A stretch of DNA of 64,000 nucleotides, taken from Symsagittifera roscoffensis. Its lineage: Eukaryota > Xenacoelomorpha > Acoela > Convolutidae. This document shows, piece by piece, positions 57,507 to 64,000 of the stretch. The stretch lies in assembly GCF_963678635.1 (NCBI RefSeq), contig NC_087070.1, positions 1,418,512 to 1,482,511 on the forward strand, read 5' to 3'. A model generated the notes under the pieces. It saw nothing but the letters and a program-made list of their open reading frames with translations. It had not been told where the DNA came from and did no database searches. Within the stretch, counting starts at the first letter, position 1. Each line of letters begins with the position of its first letter. The position numbers were made by a program, and so were the translations under genes.

Positions 57507-57642
57507 CTTTTGAGAAAATAGTCCAGTTCTGGCTGTCTGGATCAGTCTGGCTTGATGGAACAAGTCCAGGTAAGAGTCCTTCTCTAACTGGTCTCCGACA
57601 GCCCACAGACAACACACAGTTGCCGCAGATGTACCTCCAAAC
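57507..57642 (-). CDS. Receptor-type tyrosine phosphatase (type V), D2 P-loop exon
   Basis: A 136-bp exon between acceptor TTTGTGTAG and donor AAAAG|GTTCGC. Its first base completes an Arg codon split with the upstream exon. It reads FGGTSAATVCCLWAVGDQLEKDSYLDLFHQA and RTGLFSQK, very close to the D2 domain of RPTP gamma/zeta just after the signature loop (GGVTAGTFCAL, QLEKE...VDVYQVAK). The loop lacks the catalytic Cys and Arg: the Cys position is Asp (VVMDR in the previous exon) and the Arg region is S-A-A. The domain should be a regulatory pseudophosphatase, as in the vertebrate family members. It would sit in the cytoplasm behind a membrane span encoded elsewhere. Confidence 0.88.
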
Positions 57643-59598
57643 CTACACAAATCACATGAAGTTTGCAATTTAAGTATCAATAGACTAAGATTAATTTTTT
57701 GCACAGTTTAAGTATCAGATTTGTAAAGTCCTTTTTGTACCAAGGTTCATTTGTACCAAAAAAATTCAATGGAGTTTGTACCAATATCGTTCAAATCGAC
57801 TTCTGATCGGTCAAATTTTGAGCGAATAACTAGTTTAACTTATTGTCTTTTGAATACAAAAAACATAATCAGCAAAATGGTAGCCGCCGCAGGGTTGCGA
57901 GCTTACCAAAACAGAGTAGGATTTGAAAATTGAAGCCGGCCGGTTGTTGTCGCCCTCATGGTCTTTGACCAACGAACAATTTTGGTACTAATGTAATTCT
58001 GTTTTTTTTCCGCTTTCGTAGTTGGATAAAATTTTATCCGGTTTGAAATGTTTGTCATGTTTTTCCGTTTTTTCTCTAATAATATTAGGAATATATTGCA
58101 ATGGTCGCTTGTGTTTTCAGTCAGAAGAGCAAACATTAGCAGAATCTTGTGCTTTTCAAAATCCTCAAAAAACCTATATGTTTGAAAGTACATTCTGGCG
58201 CAGTCTTAAATTTACGGTAAAACAAAATAGTTTCAGATGAAGCTAGTCGTCCTATAATTTTTTTCGTCGAAAATATTGTCGCACCATTTTTCGTGTCACT
58301 TGAAAGCAATAACTGTTTTCCAAATTACGTTTTTGCTCATTTTGATGAAATTTTTGCAGCCTCAATGCCGCGTGGAATTTCGGGCAAACAATTTTTTTCG
58401 GTTGCGAGAGAGATGATCGCAAACTATTGAGTGGCACTGTTATATCGTGATTATACTGTATTCTCCATTGTTTTTTCGTAAGCCGCTTTCAGTATTTGCC
58501 GTGTAGAATAACAGCTGTCTAAATGCAGACATCACTTCATGATTTTGATATTTTTTTCTCACAAATACAAAAGGCCACGCAATGCTAAGCTTTGCTCTGA
58601 TTTACCAATTCATTTGAAAACAAACAAAACTGCTCATATCAGGGCAAAGCACTGAATGTTCCGATTGCCTTTTAGGGTCTATTGAGTAGTACATAGTGCT
58701 GATTTAAATTATCCGGACAAAACGAACAAAACTTGAAATTTCAAACACGTTTTTCTCAAAGTGGGTTAAGATAAGACAAAAAATGAGGGCAACAAAAGTT
58801 GCTTAAAATTGCATCAGAATTAATATGGTTCATTTTTTCTCCGAAATTCTCAACCAAAATTTTACCCCAAAAGTGGGTCATTTTGGCTTTTTTCGGACAA
58901 TCAAAAATAACGCTGAAACTACTTAGTTAATTGATGAGAAATATATATCACAAGAAGCTTCTTAAACAGCCCAACAAACTTCTAGGAAAATTAAATCTCC
59001 AGAAACCTGTATAAGAGAAACAGTTTTTGCTCGATTGTCAAGAAAAGAGATTTTTACTATATAAAACCAAAATCTTTGATTAAAAACAAAATTTTAACAC
59101 TTTATACAAATTTTTGGAGTTTTAACCCTCGTAGAAATTTGTTGGGCTGTAAAAGAAGCTTCTTGTGATATATATTCCTCATCAATTAACGAAGTAGTTT
59201 CAGCTTAATTCTTGATTGTCTGAAAAAAATGACCCATTTTGGGTTAAAATTTAGGTTGAGAATTTCGGTTGAGAATTAGAAAAAATTGCACCAAATTAAT
59301 TCTGATGAAATTCTAAGCAACTTTTGTATTCTTGACTTTTTGTCTAATCTTAACCCAATTTGAGAAAAACGTGTTTGAAATTTCCAGTTTTATTCATTTT
59401 GTCCGGATAATTTAAATCAGCACTGTAATAACTTGAAAAAATTAAAATTTGTAAAATAAAACTATTTTTTTGAGATTTTTGTGAAAGTCATCGCGCAATC
59501 TTATGCGATTTGAACCAGCACCATCACTACCTGAGCGCCACAATTTTTGAGTTGCCGGGCTTAAATTAGCTATTTTTTTTCTGCCAATGACAGCTAAC
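57643..59598 (-). other. Phosphatase intron (1956 bp) with foldback element
   Basis: Contains the inverted-repeat transposon at 58697-59427. No coding sequence seen in the remainder. Confidence 0.75.
58697..59427. mobile_element. Foldback (Tc1/mariner-like) MITE with long TIRs
   Basis: The left end (GTGCTGATTTAAATTATCCGGACAAAA) and the right end (reverse complement) are inverted copies over roughly 300 bp each, with a non-repeated centre. The ends look like CAGTGCTG..CAGCACTG next to TA, typical of Tc1/mariner-type non-autonomous elements. The left terminus is slightly degraded (CATAGTGCTG). It has no transposase ORF. Confidence 0.85.
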
Positions 59599-59975
59599 CT
59601 GTCCATCACAACAATGGGAGAAACTAGTTGATCACCGGGAGAAGCTCCAATCGAGGTTGACTTGCGACGCGTGGCCGCGAGGTACGACTGTACTCGACCA
59701 ATCACGTCAAAGGGGGATTTCTCCCTCCTCGGCGTCACCTCAACTCCCCCTTCCTCCCCCTCCTCGTCCCGCCCTTCGTCGCCCTCGTCAGTTTCCTCTC
59801 GGCAGTGCTGGTCCGAGGGGGACAATGATGCGGGTTGTCGCTCCTGAATGTTGGGGGGAGGGGGTCGAACATGTTTATCCACGAATAGACGGACGTTTAA
59901 ACTGTGTGATTGCTCTTCGGTTAAGTGATCATATAGAAGACGTCCCTCGCTGCCGACAGTTTGATTTGTATCATT
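59599..59975 (-). CDS. Receptor-type tyrosine phosphatase (type V), D2 middle exon
   Basis: 377 bp from acceptor TTTTCATTCTGCAG to donor GACAG|GTTAGC. It starts in phase 0 and leaves two bases (AG) for the split codon, exactly matching the next exon. The start (EGRLLYDHLTEE, SLNVRLFVDKHVRPPPPN) matches the D2 part containing 'LIIQDFILE...VRHFQCPKWPNPD'. Then comes an acidic insert (EETDEGDEGRDEEGEEGG) of about 45 residues not typical of the family, then SPFDVIGRVQSYLAATR and SPIVVMD, matching 'TFELISVIKEEA...PMIVHD'. The Asp at the end stands where active phosphatases have Cys. Confidence 0.85.
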
Positions 59976-60147
59976 CTGCAGAATGAAAAATCAGTTATTA
60001 GTGACTTCGCTTTGTAACAATGACTAAAATTTTACCAAAATTTTCCGAACAAATTGCGGTAATGTCTGTAAACGCTTCTTTTGAATTGTCATTTGGCCGC
60101 AGATGAAAAAAGAGCAAACCGTGCTTATCGTACAATTTTATGCAAGA

Positions 60148-60297
60148 AAAAGGAGATCTCTTTAACTATATCCCCCTCGAGTATAGTACCGAGTACGCAG
60201 TATCCCCCCTTATAAAGAAATAATTCATATGAGAATTTTTTTCCTAGTAACGAATGTCCCTACTTCTGCAAAGTGGGGATATAGTTAAAGAGATCTG
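60148..60297. mobile_element. Small TIR element (about 150 bp)
   Basis: Arms agatctctttaactatatcccc (about 60154-60175) and its exact reverse complement (about 60274-60295) flank a 100-bp centre. No ORF. The family is not recognised. Confidence 0.85.
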
Positions 60298-61308
60298 AAA
60301 AAGCTTATCAAACAATTTGATGCAAAAAAAACTTATTTTATACAATTCTTTATATGGAGTCTTTAGAAAAAATGCTTATCACGCAATTTTCATGTGTGAA
60401 AAATTTGCTAGTAATGTTTTCTCCATAGACTACAAAAAACTCAAAAAAATCCATAACTGAGAAAAAAGTTCAGCTCCTTTTTTAAATCTGAAAATTATAT
60501 ATACAGTCAACTGAACGTTCTCTGAAGAATAAAAAGTTGCTTGAAAAATTGTGAACTTTTTTACTATGATGTATTCTAAAAACAACCTTTTCACTCAAAA
60601 GAAACAAAAACCACAATAAATGCTTCGAATGAAACCAGTTTTTTCCTTTCTCTTTGAGAAGATGAATTCAAATCTGTCAAAAAACAGACCATGGCTCTCA
60701 ATATATAAAAAAAATATATATATTTTTAATAATTCTGTCTACAATTCAATTCATAACATAATAGCATAGCTGGCAAATAACAATCTAAAGTGTAATTTGT
60801 AAAATTTTCATCGCTTTCAGAGCCTCTGCGTTTTTTTAATTGAAAAATAAACCGTTGCAGGGCAAAACACAAAAATTCAAAGTCGAAATAAAAAAAAAAA
60901 TTTTTTTCATGGAAACATGCTAATAAAATTTTAAATTATCGACAACTGCTATACAAAGAGGGTTCATACAATCTTTTGTACCCATAGAATTATTTAGAAT
61001 TGTATGGAAAAAGTAGTTTTCATTCAAGAAATCAAATTCTTAACCATAATAAATTGTTTCCATATCAGAAACTATTCAATAGACATTTGTCAGTTTACAT
61101 AGCTCTGATATGCAAGGACATCGAAAAGCCTGATAGGCCTAGTCAAGTGATGCCCAAATTATGCTGTACGAATATATGACAAGCATTTTAAACAGCCTGG
61201 GAACATTGCTATCCAGGCCTTGTCATAAGTTATTTTAAAATGTTTTGAGCTTCGGTCAAAGATGATGAACAAAGTAAGAAAAAACAACACTACTAGCATG
61301 TTTATGAG

Positions 61309-61745
61309 CAGGGGCGGATTTAGGGGGGGGGGGGGCGAGGGGGGGCGGACGCCCCTTCCTCAGGGATTCGACCCCCTGCCGACCCAAAGGGTCCCCCCTT
61401 TGATACTTTTTCAGAAATCCATTTTTGGCCGACCGACCCTAAAATTTTTCTAAAGGCGCCTTTGGCGCCAATGTATACTAACTTTGAGGGGGAGCGCGCG
61501 CCAAAAAAAAACGCGATTTTTTTGTCAAATTTTTTCAAAAAGTGCCCAAAAACGGATTTTTTGACTGTTTTTTCAAAAATTTGCCTGCGGCGCACAAAAT
61601 TTAGCCAAAATAGGGTCAAAACAGCGCTCTGGGAGAGCTCGAAAAATCAATTTGGTCGGACTAAAAAAAAAAGGTCGTCAAAATTTTCGATTTTTTTTTG
61701 AAAATCCGCCCCCCCCCCTCGAGAAAATCCTAGATCCGGCCCCTG
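61309..61745. mobile_element. hAT-like MITE with 8-bp target duplication
   Basis: 437 bp starting CAGGGGCGGATTTAGG and ending in CCTAGATCCGGCCCCTG, inverted at both ends. It is flanked by perfect 8-bp direct repeats, tttatgag (61301-61308 and 61746-61753), as hAT transposons make. G- and C-rich tracts (61322-61345 and 61707-61719) near the ends are part of the TIRs. There is no transposase ORF. Confidence 0.93.
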
Positions 61746-62225
61746 TTTATGAGTATCATAAAATATTGAGACCAATCCTCCCAAAAAATTTTGGCCAAAA
61801 TAAATTCTAAAGGCGGACATGGGGTTGAAATTCAGCATCAGGAACGAAGTGTTTGTAGCCTCAAACATGCTTAAGAAAAAAAACTGACACCACAAAAAAC
61901 TATCAAAATGTTTAACAAGTGGATTTAGACCACCGTTTCTGGAGATTCAGGAAGTTTTACCGACTCTTTTTGGGTCGACCATGTGATTTTCCGAGCGCCA
62001 TTAAAATTTTATAAAGACACTATTTTTCAGGCTCGTTTTTGAAGGTTTTGACCACAAAAAATGCTGTTTTGTTGGAGCGCGCTCTCCTCACAAATTAGTT
62101 ATATATTGGTGCCAACGCGATTTCAGTTTGGCACCAATTTCAAAAAAATTATTGGTTTAGTTTAATCAACCAAAGAGGGATTCATTACAATATGGATATC
62201 GCAAAATCTGAAATTTTTTCCTCAC

Positions 62226-62537
62226 CAAATCAGTTACGACGAAATCCATATCAGAAGTAACTTCTTCTTCTCTAAGACACGTATCATCGCCACGTTCCAT
62301 GGTTCTATTCGGATTACTCACGACAGCACAAGAATTACACGACTGTCGATTCGGTTCGTGAGAACAAATTTCTGTTTTTCTTTCAACAACGAGACCACGT
62401 TTCTTGGCATGCGTCGTGAATCTGACATTTCGGCTTTGTTCTCTGTCGGTTTCGTTTCCACTCGATGAGTCGTGTTGTGATGATGACCTAATGTCTTCTC
62501 GTTCACTCGGCGGCCAAAAGACGAAGTCCTCCGAATC
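62226..62537 (-). CDS. Receptor-type tyrosine phosphatase (type V), upstream D2 exon
   Basis: 312 bp (104 codons, phase 0 to 0) between acceptor CGTTCCTCCAG and donor GATTTG|GTGAGG. It opens with DSEDFVFWPPSERED, matching the family's 'EDEFVYWPNKDEPI' segment. About 70 residues of polar insert follow (SSSQHDSSSGNETDREQSRN...), with several Cys and Arg, and it ends with DMDFVVTDL, matching 'CESFKVTLM'. The insert is unusual and may be lineage-specific. Three exons up- and downstream agree in phase, which supports this reading over the shorter ORF in another frame (62318-62506). Confidence 0.8.
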
Positions 62538-64000
62538 CTGGAGGAACGTTTTTCATGTTAATGTCAGCTAAAGCTACTGTTTGTGCCGATATTTAGAAAC
62601 AAAAATAGTTCGTTCTCTAACTTTTTTCGAAAAAGAAGTTTAGTTTTTTTTTAGTTCTGATTGGGCTCAAAATTCTATCGCATCATTCAAACTCTTTAGT
62701 TTATAACTTATGAGCAAAATGAGTTAGGACTGGTGTGTATAACTCATAGAGTAATTTCGGATAGGGTACACCGTCTGCTCGTCACGCTATCTTATTTTCG
62801 GCCGGATAGATTCGTGCAACTTCTTAGTCTAATACCGATCCTAATCTTACTCTTATACTATCTAGTCTCAGGTTGTTTAACTAGTCTCTGCTAGGCTCAA
62901 TAGATCTAGGGTATACTGGTTTATTGCGGCTGCTGAAGTGCTCGGGAGAGTCCAACTATTTTCTAAGTTAAATTCAAATCTCTCTGGTGCTGAAATTACA
63001 AGTAACTTCAGCACTTACAAATAAGTGGGTTGTTAGTTAGATGGATCATGATTGGTTAATATTAAATACTTTACATTGGTAAAATATCTAATTTATCCAA
63101 TCATAAAATGTAGTTTAGATCAGGTTCCACCCATCCGGGTTTTACAGAGTTTTTTAGAATAGTTCTTCTGCGATTCGAAGGATGGATGATGGACGTTGGT
63201 TTTTGGCGAACATCATTTTCTTCCGTTTCCTCTTTGTTAAAGAAGTTCCAGGAAGCTGGAGTTAGAGACATAAGACGTTGTGTCTTCTAGTGACAACGAC
63301 TAAGTCTTTGCAACAAACTCAAATCTGATTTCAGAATGGTTGGCTATGTCAGGTTTTTCTGTTCTGCGTGGAGAACTTCTTTTGTGTCTGATCTAGTTTG
63401 GGAATGGCGTGGAGATTGTGCGTGGAGGGGATGCCTGGTTACTCGGATCTGTACGTATACTTGAACATCGAGGTGGTCATTGGTCTAGTTCAATGAAGTC
63501 CTTTTCTGCGAAGTCAAGTCGTACTCTAAATCCTTTGAGTTGTGATTGTGAGTGGCATATCGATTGTGGTTGGCCATTCTCTCTCGAGTGTAGTGGGGTC
63601 GTTTTGTCTTTAGATGTTCGTCCTTGGTGTTATATTCTGATCTATGTATTGCATAATGTAATTTACATTTTATAAAACATTTATTAGTTTAATATTTTTT
63701 AATTATGATGTTAGTTAGTTGTTTTCACAAAAGCTTTTTGTTTTAGTTCGGTTATTTTGAAGAGTTACTCACCCTTGAGTAGCTCTTATTAAAAATAGAG
63801 GTGTGGTCACAAAGCGTGGATGTAGCGCGGTGGGTTAGGCCGGCTATAGAGCATGCTCAGGACGTCCTTCCTGGTGGGTTAGGCCAGGAGTGGGAGTATG
63901 ATTTCATGCGGTTTTTGTGAGGGGTCCTGTTATGTGACAACGTTTTATGTTGGGTTTGTTGTGGTTTTTCTTATGTCTTGTTGGTTATGTCCTTTTTCCA
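62538..64000. other. Presumed upstream phosphatase intron; nothing else seen
   Basis: The preceding D2 exon (expected to contain the WRM-W region) was not found, so it should lie beyond the window. No gene recognised here. Near 63805-63890 'ggtgggttaggcc' is repeated twice beside a tRNA-A-box-like string, but no B box is present. Confidence 0.35.

Larger units (their letters stand above)
59976..62225 (-). other. Phosphatase intron (2250 bp) with two small transposons
   Basis: Contains the TIR element at 60148-60297 and the hAT-like MITE at 61309-61745. Otherwise AT-rich non-coding. Confidence 0.7.

Noticed and set aside
62318-62506. Minus-strand ORF of 62 residues in the phosphatase region
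   Set aside because: A different frame is open over the whole exon, matches the phosphatase family and agrees with the splice phases.
63795-63900. tRNA or tRNA-derived SINE near the right edge
   Set aside because: An A-box-like string (tagcgcggtgg) is present, but no B box, no cloverleaf and no clear ends.
1-64000. CRISPR array
   Set aside because: The tandem arrays have no unique spacers, and the context is eukaryotic.

Overview
The window looks like a repeat-rich piece of an invertebrate animal genome. It is AT-rich between genes, holds Ty3/gypsy and Penelope-like retroelements and small DNA transposons, and carries one spliced host gene on the minus strand. I cannot name the species. No bacterial operons, rRNA or convincing tRNA genes were seen.

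Layout. 1-3970 is a 15-bp minisatellite. 4231-22032 (+) is the most complete copy ('copy 1') of a very large, decayed gypsy-type element. It has gag, zinc knuckles, aspartic protease, RT, RNase H, a long acidic linker, integrase, a GPY/F-type tail and then a macro-like domain. A spacer of about 0.5 kb follows, and then a second coding region of about 8.5 kb ('ORF2') in the position where env sits in errantiviruses. ORF2 encodes a coiled coil, an SGNH/GDSL-hydrolase-like domain, a second SGNH-like domain, and several long domains I do not recognise, including a conserved Cys/His cluster. 23370-25310 (+) is a broken Penelope-like element with GIY-YIG remnants. 25455-27720 and 38647-40370 are two copies of one non-coding repeat block; the first also holds a Penelope fragment. 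28346-35145 (-) is copy 3, a deletion derivative whose RT is cut inside the catalytic motif and joined directly to ORF2. 36180-36735 is a 25-bp minisatellite. 40607-52925 (-) is copy 2, truncated inside RT at its 5' end but keeping integrase, macro domain and most of ORF2 in the same order as copy 1. A fourth fragment with the end of the SGNH domain lies near 54763-55177 (-).

56503-62537 (-) holds four consecutive exons of a receptor-type protein tyrosine phosphatase of the gamma/zeta (type V) class. They cover the second, catalytically dead phosphatase domain and the C-terminal tail. Splice sites and reading phases agree across all three introns. The introns carry three small inverted-repeat transposons; one has an exact 8-bp target duplication.

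The most interesting signal is that diverged copies 1 and 2 share the same unusual order: gag-pol, then a macro domain, then a giant SGNH-bearing ORF2. That argues for a real giant retroelement lineage with enzymatic accessory domains rather than a chance nesting of elements. All copies here are broken by stops, frameshifts or deletions, so function is inferred from conservation between copies only.
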